Source: Longimycelium tulufanense (GTDB taxonomy: Bacteria; Actinomycetota; Actinomycetes; Mycobacteriales; Pseudonocardiaceae). From it: a DNA stretch of 64,000 nt. A program made the position numbers and the translations under genes. Location of the stretch: the NCBI RefSeq assembly GCF_014645795.1, contig NZ_BMMK01000008.1, positions 145,306 to 209,305 of the forward strand, read 5' to 3'. The notes under the pieces were generated by a model. The model saw only the letters and a list, made by a program, of their open reading frames with translations, searched no databases and was not told the DNA's origin. Of this stretch, positions 30,575 to 40,021 are shown piece by piece (the first letter of the stretch is position 1; every line of letters starts with the position of its first letter).

Positions 30575-31581
30575 CGCAGGACCTCGGTGTCGGGATAGAA
30601 GGCGTACCAGGAAAACCACATCGCATCCAGCGCGTCAACCCTGCCCTCGCCACCAACAACACGTGCTGTCTCGAGGGTCTCGTCCCACACAACTGAGAGG
30701 CGTTCACCGGCCAGGGAGACGGGAACCGACTTCTCACGCCGCACGAGGTCACGGTGAACAGCAACGGTAGCGGCACCGCCCCGGACTCCGATCACGATGT
30801 CTTTCGGGGGAAAACGGCCATCGCTCACCAGCACGGGGAAGAACGGTCCGCCCTCGAAGTAGTAGCCGCTGCGTCCCGGATAGGAGCCGTACGGATCACT
30901 GCCATAGCGCCGCAGCGATCCGGTGTTCGTGGACAACACCTGGGTGTCGGGATGCTTCTCGCGCCAAGCCTTCCACGTCGACCACACCAGGGGAACCGTT
31001 CCGAGCCGCCGTCCCTTGTGCCGGCCACGGATAGCGGTGCCCAGGATCTGCGGCCACTCCGAGTTCGTCTGGCGGTCGTACATCAGCAGGTTGGAGTTGA
31101 CCAGGTTGCCGGTCGTGCCGAAGGTCAGTTCGGGCCCGCCGGGAACCCCCGTGAACCCGATGACCGTGCCGGTCAGCGGGCAGTAGGTCACGGTGAGCCG
31201 CTCACCGGCCACGGTGTCGTTGACGATCTCGTGCCACACCAGGACCAGCTGCGGATAGGCGCGGACCTCACCGCGGTGGATCAGGCCGAACACCGGCTGG
31301 TCGTCACCGAGGAAGCTGGCGTCGCCGGCGGGGACGAACCGCGGACGGTCAATCGACGGGATCCCGTCCTTACCGGTGCCGCCGGCGGTGACCGCGTCGG
31401 CCAGCGCCTCCAGTGACGGCCGCTCGCCGGGGGCCAACGGCGGCACCGGCGTCCCCTCGGGCGAGCCGGTCCAGTGCCAGACGGCCACGCCGCCGACCGT
31501 GGCCAGCGTGCCCAGGCCCCCGAGCACGACGGCGCCCTTGAGAACCTGCCTCCGGGAAGGCCGCCGAGGCTCGACGCTCAT
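30571..31581 (-). CDS. Tat-signal DUF3179 protein
   Basis: About 336 residues; the ATG at 31581 has GGAGGTGGG at good spacing, so upstream in-frame starts are discarded. The N-terminus has a twin-arginine motif (RRPSRRQVLKGAVVLGG). The body shows the DUF3179 landmarks: GDDQPVFGLIHRGEVRAYP, an HEIVND histidine, VTYCPLTGTVIGF with its cysteine, and LLMYDRQTNSEWPQ. The invariant His and Cys look like a metal or redox site, but no activity is established to my knowledge. It acts outside the membrane. Confidence 0.85.
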   Translation of the reverse strand: MSVEPRRPSRRQVLKGAVVLGGLGTLATVGGVAVWHWTGSPEGTPVPPLAPGERPSLEALADAVTAGGTGKDGIPSIDRPRFVPAGDASFLGDDQPVFGLIHRGEVRAYPQLVLVWHEIVNDTVAGERLTVTYCPLTGTVIGFTGVPGGPELTFGTTGNLVNSNLLMYDRQTNSEWPQILGTAIRGRHKGRRLGTVPLVWSTWKAWREKHPDTQVLSTNTGSLRRYGSDPYGSYPGRSGYYFEGGPFFPVLVSDGRFPPKDIVIGVRGGAATVAVHRDLVRREKSVPVSLAGERLSVVWDETLETARVVGGEGRVDALDAMWFSWYAFYPDTEVLR

Positions 31582-31981
31582 CGGACCCACCTCCGCGCCA
31601 TGCCAGCATGCGTATTGTGAGCACACGCCGACAAAGGCGAAATTTCGTGTGCATTGTTAGGAAAGTGACAAAGTGGGCGTGCGTCCACCTTCCACGCGGG
31701 CACGCGCTCGAGACCGCCGGTAGGGCAGCCTGACGCTCGCGAGGCCGACCAATGGCCCTGGGTGACCAGGTGGCCCGGCGGGTCTTCGGCCGGCTCACCG
31801 GCGGCTCGGGGGCTGGGGAGCTGGTGTGGCAGCTCCGCAGCAGGCGACGACGCAGGTGATCTTCTGGACACCGAGCCGCGCCCTGACCCGCCTGGGCGCG
31901 CCGGGAGGCGTCGAGAGGACCGTGGCGATGGCCACCGCTACAGGTCTGTTCCGATGCGCTCCTGACCGGCACTCTGCTGAT

Positions 31982-33208
31982 GTGACGACGGCGAAGGCAG
32001 CCGGTGTGACGGCGCGCGGGGTGTCCGCCTGGCGCTTCGTGCTCGGCTTCGGGGTGGTGAGCCTGCTCGCCGACGTGGTCTACGAGGGCGCGCGGGCGGT
32101 CACCGGCCCGTTCCTGGCCTCCCTCGGAGCCGGCGCGGCGCTGGTCGGGCTCATCACCGGCCTGGGCGAGGCCATGGCCTTCGCCGGCCGGCTCGCCACC
32201 GGTCCGCTGGCCGACCGCACCCGGGCCTACTGGCCGCTGACCCTGGCCGGATACACCCTGACGGTGGTGGCGGTGCCGCTGCTCGGGTTCACCGCGGCGC
32301 TGTGGCTGGCCGCCACGTTGGTGATCGCCGAACGCGCCGGCAAAGCAATCCGCAGCCCCGCCAAGGACGTGCTGCTCTCCCACGCCACCGCGGTGACCGG
32401 TCGGGGACGCGGGTTCGCCGTTCACGAGGCCCTGGACCAGATCGGGGCGGTCCTGGGGCCACTCGCGATCGCCGGGATCCTGCTCCTGTCCGGCGGTGAC
32501 TACCGGCCGGCGTTCTGGGCCCTGGCCCTGCCCGGAGTGGTGGTCCTGGTGCTGCTGTTGCGCCTGCGGGCTCGGGTACCCGATCCCAGCCGTTACGAGA
32601 TGGGCCCTGCCTCGGCGACCCGCGCCGGCTCGACGCGAAGTGCTCCGGGGATGCCGCGCGCATTCTGGGGCTACCTGGCCTTCACGGTGCTCACGACGCT
32701 GGGTTTCGCCACCTTCGGTGTGCTGGCTTTCCACCTGGCCACCCGCGAGATTGTGTCGGCCGCGGCCATCCCGGTGATCTATGCCGCGGCAATGGGAGTC
32801 GATGCCGTGGCGGCGGTCATCACCGGCTGGCTCTACGATCGCGTCCGCTGGCGCAGCCTGATGGTCGTGCCGGTGATCTCAGCGGGGATTCCGGTGCTGG
32901 CGTTCTCCGCCACCCCTGGGTTGGCCATTGTCGGCGTGCTGCTGTGGGGTGCGGTTCTGGGCGTGCAGGAGTCCACGATGCGGGCGGCCGTCGCCGACCT
33001 CGTTCCCCCGGCGCGCCGCGGCACCGCCTACGGCGTCTTTGCTGCCGGTCTCGGCACCGCCACCTTGATTGGCTCAACGTTGATCGGTGCGCTTTACGCC
33101 TACTCGATCCATCTCACGGTTCTTGTCGTTGCGGGTGTCCAGGTGGCGGCTCTGTTGCTGTTCGTTGCCTTGAATACCAGAATGCTTCCGGTCGGGAAGC
33201 GCTGTTAA
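31982..33208 (+). CDS. MFS transporter
   Basis: About 408 residues, 12 predicted hydrophobic segments beginning FVLGFGVVSLLADVVYEGAR. The family A-motif region reads GRLATGPLADRTRAYW in the first half, and GWLYDRVRWRS occurs at the equivalent place in the second half. The GTG at 31982 places the first helix near the N-terminus; the frame is open to 31826 but that extension looks non-coding. Substrate unknown. It is divergent from the DUF3179 gene with a roughly 400-base control region that is AT-richer near 31620-31670. Confidence 0.8.
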   Translation: MTTAKAAGVTARGVSAWRFVLGFGVVSLLADVVYEGARAVTGPFLASLGAGAALVGLITGLGEAMAFAGRLATGPLADRTRAYWPLTLAGYTLTVVAVPLLGFTAALWLAATLVIAERAGKAIRSPAKDVLLSHATAVTGRGRGFAVHEALDQIGAVLGPLAIAGILLLSGGDYRPAFWALALPGVVVLVLLLRLRARVPDPSRYEMGPASATRAGSTRSAPGMPRAFWGYLAFTVLTTLGFATFGVLAFHLATREIVSAAAIPVIYAAAMGVDAVAAVITGWLYDRVRWRSLMVVPVISAGIPVLAFSATPGLAIVGVLLWGAVLGVQESTMRAAVADLVPPARRGTAYGVFAAGLGTATLIGSTLIGALYAYSIHLTVLVVAGVQVAALLLFVALNTRMLPVGKRC

Positions 33209-33218
33209 CCGCCAAGCC

Positions 33219-33585
33219 TCAGCTCGCCGCAGCGAACGCGTTCTCGAACGCGCGAAACGACCGTGTGGAGGCGAACACGGTCGCCGAGGTCACCAGCCCG
33301 TGGCGGTCGAGGGTGATGACGTCGACGAGGTCCACCGGCGCATCCTCCATAGTGACGCGCAGGAGCAGGCCGTGGGTCTCCACGGAGTCGTCATCGTTCT
33401 GCTCCAACCAGCCGCTCAGCTCGCCAACGACCCGGACGTCCTCCACGTAGGTGTTCGCGAGCCCCAGACACTTCCCGATAGCGTCGCGACCCGCGAAGGG
33501 TTGGGACCGTGCGAGCGAATGCAGGCTGGCATCCGGAGCGAACAGCTCCCACACCGCGCGGATGTCCTGTTCTTCCAGGGCCTTC
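33219..33585 (-). pseudogene. SnoaL/NTF2-like protein, 5'-truncated
   Basis: The translated C-terminal 120 residues (KALEEQDIRAVWELFAPD, then FAGRDAIG, later VDVITLDRHGLVTSA) are a clear NTF2-like SnoaL fold protein. The first helix is cut at about 33583, and no start codon with a ribosome-binding site precedes it. The sequence upstream is the antisense of another broken gene. I infer a deletion or recombination scar. Confidence 0.7.
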
Positions 33586-33831
33586 GTCCTACGTCCCCGC
33601 GTTGTTCGACCGCAACGGGAACATCGGCCCCACGGTGTGGGCCGACGGCCGCATCGTCGGAGCCTGGGCACAGCTCCCCGACGGCAGCATCGCGTGGCGC
33701 TTCCTGCACGAGGTCGGTAGGAAGCGGAGCGATCAGTTGCCGCACAGGCGGAGGAACTCGCCGACTGGCTCGGCGACACCCGCATCACCCCCAGCTACCG
33801 CACGCCGCTGGAGCGGGAGCTCGTCGGCTGA
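33580..33831 (+). pseudogene. Winged-helix DNA-binding-domain protein, C-terminal remnant with frameshift
   Basis: One frame encodes PALFDRNGNIGPTVWADG followed by GAWAQLPDGSIAWRFLHEVG. After a frameshift near 33720 the next frame encodes AEELADWLGDTRITPSYR and ends ERELVG-stop at 33831. Both pieces match the C-terminus of actinobacterial winged-helix DNA-binding domain (DUF1006-like) proteins. The N-terminal three quarters are missing. Joined head-to-head with the truncated SnoaL gene at about 33583. Confidence 0.7.
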
Positions 33832-34200
33832 CAAAGGGGCGACCGGGCCGTCGGACACGATCCACATTCGTGTTACTACTGGCGGCGCCGAGTTGCGCCA
33901 TGTCGGTTCGCGGGTTATGTGTCTCGCGGCATTTGAGCACCGGGTGATCGTTTATTACAAGATCACCGGCGGGGCTCGAAGGCGATTTCTGGCCGGGCTG
34001 CGGAGGAACCACTCAAACCGGTGGTTCCCCGAGGTCAAGGGGGGTCGTTGGCCGGCGGGCGTCGCCCTGCTGCGGTATTACTGGAGGCGAGTCCGTCGGC
34101 GTGAGATCATTCCGGTTGGTCAGGCGCCTCGGCTTGTTTCTTGGCACGGGTAGGAATGCACAGCCAGTGAGTGGGTGTCGCGCGGCCTACGGAGGGCCGA
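33832..34200 (+). other. Intergenic region, no gene seen
   Basis: About 370 bases after the winged-helix remnant. One frame is open (CLAAFEHRVIVYYK is its most protein-like part) but it is a continuation of a frameshifted relic and has weak codon bias. It ends with GGAGGG (34191-34196) serving the MMPL gene. Confidence 0.3.
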
Positions 34201-36501
34201 ATGGGGTGGAATGCCGGGTCTCCGGTCGCGGGCAGGTTCTCCACCGACACCGGAGGCGGATGGGATGAACGAACCACCCGCTGGCTGATCAACCATCACC
34301 GAACCGTGCTGGCGCTGTTCGCGGCGGTGGTGGCGCTGGCCTCGGTGCTGGGGTACGGCGCCATCAACCGGCTCACCTCGAGCGGCTGGACCCTGGCCGA
34401 TGCCGAGTCGGCCCAGGTGGAACAGCTGTTGTCCGAGCGGTTCGGCGTCCAGACCCCGAACCTGCTGCTGGTCGCCTCGGCCACCGACTCGGTCGACGCA
34501 CCGGACGCGGTGGCCGCCGGGACGGCACTTACCGACCAACTCCGCCTGGACCCGGATGTGTCCTCCGTCGAGTCCTACTGGTCGACGGGCATGCCGACCC
34601 TACGCTCGCACGACGGCCGCTCCGCCCTCGTCCTGGTACGCCTGATCGGGGGCGAGGGGAGCGTTGATGTTGCCGACCGGCTGCTCCCCACCCTGGTCGG
34701 TTCCTGGGGGTCGCTGGAGGTGGTCGCGACTGGAGAAGCTGCGGTGGTTCGGGAACTCCGGCAGCAGAGCGCCGAGGACGCGCACCGGGGTGAGTTGCTG
34801 GCCGCCCCGCTCGCCCTGGTCATCCTGGTACTGGTCTTCGGAAGCGCAGTGGCGGCACTGTTGCCACTCGTGATCGGTACCGCTGCCGTCGTGTGCACCG
34901 CAGCGATCCTCCGTGGTCTGGCCGAGGTGACCACGGTCTCGGTGTTCTCCCTGAACATCACCACCGCCCTGGGATTCGCGTTGGCTGTGGACTACAGCCT
35001 GTTCCTGCTCGCCCGGTACCGGGAGGAGCTGGCGCGTGGACGCAGTACACCCGTCGCCATCACCATTGCGGTGCGAACCGTGGGGCGAGCCATCACCGTG
35101 AGTGCCCTCACGATGGTGCTCGCTCTCGCCGCACTCCTGTTGTTCCCGCTACCGGCGATGCGCTCGTTCGCCTACGGCGGGATCGGGGTGACGGTACTGG
35201 CCGCCCTCTTCTCGATCACCGTGGTTCCGGCACTGCTGGCGGTGCTCGGGCATCGGGTGAACTTGTGGAACATTCGGCCGGTGCTGCGACGCATCACCGG
35301 TCTCTCCGGCTCTCGGGCCACCGACGACATGTGGTACCGGCTCGCGACATGGGTGATGCGACGGCCGATCCTGATCGCCGGTCCGATACTGCTCCTTCTG
35401 CTGGCCGTGGCCTCGCCCTTCACCCACGCCTCCTTCGGCGCCTTGGATGACCGGTCACTACCGCCCTCATCGTCGGTGAACCATGCCGCACACCAGCTCC
35501 GCGACGACTTCGACGCGGCGGAGCAGGTGCCGGCTCAGGTCGTGTTGGCTGACTTCGATGCCGTCCGGTCGACGGCGGCTCTCGACGACTACGCCCGGCG
35601 GTTGTCAAACGTCGATGGGGTTCGGACCGTCCACGCGGCGACCGGGTCCTACCGGGACGGTGCCGCGCTACCGCCGACGCCTGGGGCCGATCGCTTCCTA
35701 TCTCCGGGAACTACGTGGCTTTCGGTGGCACCAGATGTGGAGCCGTTCACTGCCGAAGGCAGCGACCTCGTGCGACGCCTGCAGGACGTACCGGCTCCGA
35801 CCTCCGCGTTGTTCGGCGGTTCCGCAGCGAAGATGGCCGAGGTTGACACGGCAGTCCGGGAGTGGTTCCCGCTGGCTGCCACCCTCGTTGCGGCAAGCAT
35901 GTTCCTGCTGCTGCTGCGGTTCACCCGCAGCCTGCTGCTTCCCCTGAAGGCTCTACTGCTCAACGTACTCAGCCTCACCGTCAGCTTCGGCGCCTTGGTC
36001 TATGTCTTCCAGGATGGGAACCTTCGGTGGTTGGTCGGTGATTTCGAGGTGACCGGGGTGACCGACCAGATCATCGTTCTCCTGATGTTCTTCGTGGCCT
36101 TCGGGCTGTCGATGGATTACGAGGTCTTCCTGCTGTCGCGCATCGCCGAGGAGTACCGACATGTCGGGAGTACGACCGCGGCTGTCGCTCGGGGACTGCA
36201 GAAAACCGCTGGATCGTTCACGGCCGCCGCCGTGCTCGTCGCCGTGGTGATGCTCGCTCTGGCGACGTCCAAGCTTCTGGTACTGAAGATGATCGGGGTC
36301 GGGCTCGCGCTGGCGGTTCTGCTGGACGCAACGGTGATCCGGGTTCTGTTGGTACCGGCCGTGATGCGGCTGGCCGGCCGGGCGAACTGGTGGCTGCCGG
36401 GCAGGGGAGCTACCGAGGTACCCGTTCCGGTAGCCGTGAGGCTGGGAGCCGCACCGCGCTTTGGACGGGCTTCTCGGCTCTCAGATTCCGAACTTGATTG
36501 A
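34201..36501 (+). CDS. MMPL/RND-family lipid transporter
   Basis: About 766 residues from the ATG at 34201, just after GGAGGG; a GTG at 34171 is in frame. There are two repeats of one helix, a large exported loop and five to six helices. The first repeat has VDYSLFLLARYREE, the second MDYEVFLLSRIAEEY, the paired Asp-Tyr motifs of the MMPL proton relay. In actinobacteria MMPL proteins export complex lipids to the outer envelope. It sits beside the ceramide-like locus and is convergent with its glycosyltransferase gene, so export of that product is plausible but unproven. Confidence 0.85.
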   Translation: MGWNAGSPVAGRFSTDTGGGWDERTTRWLINHHRTVLALFAAVVALASVLGYGAINRLTSSGWTLADAESAQVEQLLSERFGVQTPNLLLVASATDSVDAPDAVAAGTALTDQLRLDPDVSSVESYWSTGMPTLRSHDGRSALVLVRLIGGEGSVDVADRLLPTLVGSWGSLEVVATGEAAVVRELRQQSAEDAHRGELLAAPLALVILVLVFGSAVAALLPLVIGTAAVVCTAAILRGLAEVTTVSVFSLNITTALGFALAVDYSLFLLARYREELARGRSTPVAITIAVRTVGRAITVSALTMVLALAALLLFPLPAMRSFAYGGIGVTVLAALFSITVVPALLAVLGHRVNLWNIRPVLRRITGLSGSRATDDMWYRLATWVMRRPILIAGPILLLLLAVASPFTHASFGALDDRSLPPSSSVNHAAHQLRDDFDAAEQVPAQVVLADFDAVRSTAALDDYARRLSNVDGVRTVHAATGSYRDGAALPPTPGADRFLSPGTTWLSVAPDVEPFTAEGSDLVRRLQDVPAPTSALFGGSAAKMAEVDTAVREWFPLAATLVAASMFLLLLRFTRSLLLPLKALLLNVLSLTVSFGALVYVFQDGNLRWLVGDFEVTGVTDQIIVLLMFFVAFGLSMDYEVFLLSRIAEEYRHVGSTTAAVARGLQKTAGSFTAAAVLVAVVMLALATSKLLVLKMIGVGLALAVLLDATVIRVLLVPAVMRLAGRANWWLPGRGATEVPVPVAVRLGAAPRFGRASRLSDSELD

Positions 36502-36649
36502 CAGGCGACGGCTTCGATCACGATTAACGTCGCTCAGGCAACAAGTCCCGGAAAGCGGCTGTGCGAACGGGCCGCTGCCAGAAGCCGCAGACACTCGGTC
36601 CCAAGTGAGCCAAGCAGACGCAGACGTCGCTGGGGTCAATATCAGGATG

Positions 36650-37957
36650 TCAGGTTCGTTGAGCGTCGGATTGGGCCCTGCGGCGTGCGGCGAGGGCGTA
36701 TATCTCACGCATGTCGTTGGCGTAGCGGCTCGGAGTGTGGCTTCGTGCGCGTCGCCGGGCCTTCTCTCCGAGAGCCCGGGCTTCCGCAGGGTTGGTGAGC
36801 AGGCGCAACAACACCTCGGCATACGTGTCGGGATTCGGTTCCGCGTACGCGGTCGCACCGGCCAGCGGCCCGTACTTATGCAGTTCCAGATCAGCGAGGA
36901 CCGTCGGTACCCCGGCGAGCGCGGCCTCCTGGTGGGTCAGTCCCTGGGTGTCGGTGAGAGAAGGGAAGGCAAACACATCGGCGGCGGCGTACGCGGCAGC
37001 AACCGTCGTTGCCGGCTGCTGGCCGATAGCTGTGACCCGGTCCGCCACCGATGCGGACATATCCCGTAGCCAACGCCACCCGTTGATCAGCCCGACGAGT
37101 ACTAGCCGGGTGTCCGGCAGCCGAGCGAGCACATGGCGAAACGCGGTCACAAGGAGATCCATGTTCTTCTCCGGGCTTACCCGACCAACGAACAGCACGA
37201 GGCGGTCAGTACAGGGGATGCCGTACCGCTTCCGAAAATCGACCGCAGAGTCGGGAGTGACAGGAAGTGGAGCCAGGCCCGTTGGTACACAAGAGATCCG
37301 CTCGGCCGGGACCGGTAGCGTGACTCGTTTGAGTATTGACATGCACGGTATAACCACCGCGTCGGCATCGTGAACCAACAGACCGTTCGCCGCATCGATG
37401 ACGGCGTCCAAACCCCCCGCCACGGGCGGAAGTGGCACGCGGAGTTGGTGCGCGTAGAGGCGAAGGCCCAGCCGGAGCGGCGTGACGGGTACTCGGTTCG
37501 CTGTTGCCTGGCCGTGCAGGTCAGTGTGATAAGTGTGGACGATCGGTACGTTGAGAAGACGGGCAGTGAGCACCCCGATGAGGCCAATGGGGCCGGGGGT
37601 ATGTATGTGTACCAGGTCGGGCCGCCAGTCCACAATCACGGCCACATGACGTCGACTCGGCCACGCGAGTCGAAGCCCGAGTAGGCCGGTTGGAATTGCC
37701 GGCAGTTGCAGCAGGCCGGGCGCTGTGGGTAGCTGTGGATGCCTGGGAACGACCGACAGACAGTCACACCCGGTGTTGGTGAGGGCGGTGGACAGCGTGC
37801 GCAGCGAGGTGCCTACGCCACATCGCCGCGGCAGGTAGGTGTCACTGAAGTGGGCGATACGACGTGGGTCCGAGCCGTTGCCCGGCACGCGGCCCAACTC
37901 GGACACGCACTGATCGCCCACGAGCATCGAGTGTCGACGCCGGCCTAGACCGAACAT
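36650..37957 (-). CDS. GT4-family glycosyltransferase
   Basis: About 435 residues. The ATG at 37957 lies inside the 3' end of the serine palmitoyltransferase-like gene (13-base overlap), so translation is coupled. N-terminal HFSDTYLPRRCGVGTSLRTL and HIHTPGPIGLIG are acceptor-side motifs of GT-B mannosyl/glucosyl transferases such as PimB-type enzymes. The C-terminal donor site is seen as LFVGRVSPEKNMDLLV and QGLTHQEAALAGVP. Coupling to the sphingoid-base-forming enzyme makes the long-chain base or ceramide the likely acceptor, giving a glycosphingolipid-like product (inference). Confidence 0.85.
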   Translation of the reverse strand: MFGLGRRRHSMLVGDQCVSELGRVPGNGSDPRRIAHFSDTYLPRRCGVGTSLRTLSTALTNTGCDCLSVVPRHPQLPTAPGLLQLPAIPTGLLGLRLAWPSRRHVAVIVDWRPDLVHIHTPGPIGLIGVLTARLLNVPIVHTYHTDLHGQATANRVPVTPLRLGLRLYAHQLRVPLPPVAGGLDAVIDAANGLLVHDADAVVIPCMSILKRVTLPVPAERISCVPTGLAPLPVTPDSAVDFRKRYGIPCTDRLVLFVGRVSPEKNMDLLVTAFRHVLARLPDTRLVLVGLINGWRWLRDMSASVADRVTAIGQQPATTVAAAYAAADVFAFPSLTDTQGLTHQEAALAGVPTVLADLELHKYGPLAGATAYAEPNPDTYAEVLLRLLTNPAEARALGEKARRRARSHTPSRYANDMREIYALAARRRAQSDAQRT

Positions 37958-39180
37958 GCCATCTTCACCCGTTCGAAACTGATGGGTGGTGTTGACGGGA
38001 TGAAACCCAGCCGCCTGCCCACCGCGGTGCATTCCTCGATGATCCGATCGATGTGCTGGTCGGTGTGTAGGGCGGAGAGCGTAATTCTGATCACTGCCGT
38101 GCCTTCTGGTGCAGCAGGTGGGAGCACGGCGTTCACGAAGATTCCTGCGGCGAACAGCTCGGACCAGAACCGCAGACATTCCAGCTTGCTACCCGCCCGG
38201 ACCGGAACCACCGGTGTGACGGAGTCACCAGTGTTGAAGCCGACGGCACGCAGGCCGTTGTTGAGCTGCTCGGCCACCTGGAAGGCACGACGGCGCCGTT
38301 CCGGTTCTGACTCGAGGATCCGCAACGCGGCGAGCGCCGCCGCGACGTTGGCCGGTGGCAGCGACGCGGCGAAGACAATCGATCGCGCGTGGTGGCGCGC
38401 GTAGTCGATGACCTCGGCGGGGCCGGCGAAGACACCACCCAACGAACCAAAACACTTGGACAGTGTGGTGATGACCAGGTCAACCTGCTCCTCGACGCCG
38501 AAATGCTCGGCTACGCCACGACCCCGCTCCCCAAGGAGACCGACATCGTGTGCGCCATCCACTACCACCCGGGCGCTGTGCATCTGGGCGAGCTTGACGA
38601 TCTGCGGGAGATCGCAGATGTCCCCGCCCATCGAGAACGCTCCGTCGGTGATGATCAAACGGCTTCCCGCCGACTCCGTGGTCTCCAGCAGGTGCCGAAG
38701 GTGAGCCATGTCGTTGTGCCGGTAGCGCCGGTGCTTGCTGGCGCCGAGCTGTACGGCGTCCACCAGGGACGCGTGGTTGTGTCGGTCCGCGAACACCACG
38801 GAGTCCCGGTCCAGCAGTGCCGCCACCGCGAGGTTCGTCTGGAAGCCCGTGGTGACCACGACCGCTGCCGACCGGCCGAGGAACCGCGCCATCTCCGACT
38901 CCAGTTCCTCGTGCAGGGTGAGCGTGCCGTTGAGCAGCCGTGAGCCCGAGCACGATGTACCGAACCGGGCGAGGGCTCGAGCCGCGGCGTCGATGACCCG
39001 TGGGTCGCACGACAGCCCCAGATAGTCGTTCGAGCCGGCCATGATCAGGCGCCGACCGTCCACCTCCACCTCGGTTCCGTCCTGTCGGCTGGCGATGGAG
39101 CGGAAGTAGGGATAGATCGCGGGGTCCAACTGTGCTCGATAGGCTGACCAGGCGCGGCACCGACCGAAGATGTCAGTCAT
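37945..39180 (-). CDS. spt: Serine palmitoyltransferase-like alpha-oxoamine synthase
   Basis: About 411 residues; the ATG at 39180 has a perfect AAGGAGG site. PLP-dependent fold type I. Motifs match bacterial Spt more closely than BioF or Kbl: SNDYLGLS, FGTSCSGSRLLNGTLTLHEELE, TTGFQTNLA, DGAHDVGLLGERGRG, the PLP lysine in TTLSKCFGSLGG and FAASLPP. Spt condenses a fatty acyl thioester with serine to 3-ketosphinganine, and bacterial Spt can use acyl-ACP. The DGAHD sequence, where DEAHS is usual, is a small departure. The divergent ACP and FAAL genes would supply acyl-ACP. An alternative is another amino acid substrate giving an aminoketone. Confidence 0.85.
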   Translation of the reverse strand: MTDIFGRCRAWSAYRAQLDPAIYPYFRSIASRQDGTEVEVDGRRLIMAGSNDYLGLSCDPRVIDAAARALARFGTSCSGSRLLNGTLTLHEELESEMARFLGRSAAVVVTTGFQTNLAVAALLDRDSVVFADRHNHASLVDAVQLGASKHRRYRHNDMAHLRHLLETTESAGSRLIITDGAFSMGGDICDLPQIVKLAQMHSARVVVDGAHDVGLLGERGRGVAEHFGVEEQVDLVITTLSKCFGSLGGVFAGPAEVIDYARHHARSIVFAASLPPANVAAALAALRILESEPERRRRAFQVAEQLNNGLRAVGFNTGDSVTPVVPVRAGSKLECLRFWSELFAAGIFVNAVLPPAAPEGTAVIRITLSALHTDQHIDRIIEECTAVGRRLGFIPSTPPISFERVKMACSV

Positions 39181-39612
39181 GCGATCCTCCTTCTTCACCG
39201 GAACCGGTTGGTGATCGCGCTGCTACGCCCTGTGGATGATCGCGCACGTTGGACTCCGGCGCGACTCACACACCGGTGTGTACACCCCGCCGATGTACCG
39301 GCTGTGACCGCGGGTGCAGGAGCGCTCCCCGTGCCCAGCTTCGTCGCGTTGGCTACAGCAGAACGTGTGCTCGCCCTGCCCCCAAGCTCGTGGCACCGTG
39401 TCCCTGGTCGCTTCCCTGAAGGGGTGAAGATTGGCACCTGACGGGGATTCCTCCACGATGCCGGTTGAGTGTCTGGTTACCGTGCCTTACCACGTGCCGG
39501 TGTCTACTCAGACAACAGCGCGGATTCCTGGGCGTCGGCACGGAACGAAGCCGGCCGGCCCGGGTCGACGTTGGCCGGTAAGGTGCCGACCCGCGGAGGT
39601 GAAGGGGTGGAA
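39181..39612. promoter_or_regulatory. Divergent control region of the ceramide-like locus
   Basis: About 430 bases separate the minus-strand spt-glycosyltransferase pair from the plus-strand ACP operon. It carries the 14-base perfect palindrome ACACACCGGTGTGT (39266-39279), overlapped on its right by GGTGT-GT-ACACC. These are good candidates for a shared operator, perhaps for the LuxR regulator at 47.3-47.9 kb. No convincing gene is seen here. Confidence 0.5.
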
Positions 39613-39918
39613 ATGGCCGACCAGCCTTCGAATCCTCCAACGCCGCACCTGACCGTGTCCAGGGCCAAGCAGATACTTGCTCACCGGTTGAACATCGACG
39701 CCCGTCATCTGGACGACGAGATGACCATCGAGGAACTCGGCCTTGACTCCATGGTGCTCACCGAGTTCGTCGTTGCCCTGGAGAACGTGATCGGCGCGCA
39801 GTTGGACACCCAGCTTCTCGCCGAGCGCGTGACGCCGTCGATGCCGCTCCAGGCCTTGCTCGCGGTGATCACCGATGCTGTCGAACGCGCCGTTGAGCAG
39901 ACGGAGGTCGCATCGTGA
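39613..39918 (+). CDS. Acyl carrier protein of the ceramide-like locus
   Basis: About 101 residues; the ATG at 39613 follows GGAGGTGAAGGGG. The carrier motif is EELGLDSMVLTEF with phosphopantetheine Ser46. Placement immediately before a FAAL-type ligase and divergent from Spt mirrors the dedicated ACP of bacterial ceramide loci, which is charged by an acyl-ACP synthetase and presents the chain to Spt. A PPTase must come from elsewhere, possibly the one fused in the synthase at 7180-11712. Confidence 0.85.
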   Translation: MADQPSNPPTPHLTVSRAKQILAHRLNIDARHLDDEMTIEELGLDSMVLTEFVVALENVIGAQLDTQLLAERVTPSMPLQALLAVITDAVERAVEQTEVAS

Positions 39919-40021
39919 GCACAGGGCTGAGACCGCGGGGCGGGCGACTTCGGGTGTCCGGACCGGCTACGCCCAGCTAGTGCCGACCCCGGCTACGGAG
40001 CAGAAGGCGAGGAACCGGTAG

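Noticed and set aside
37945..39180. Biotin synthesis (bioF)
   Set aside because: No bioA, bioB or bioD nearby. The SGSRLLNGTL and FAASLPP motifs fit Spt better, and the neighbours are acyl-ACP and N-acyltransferase genes.
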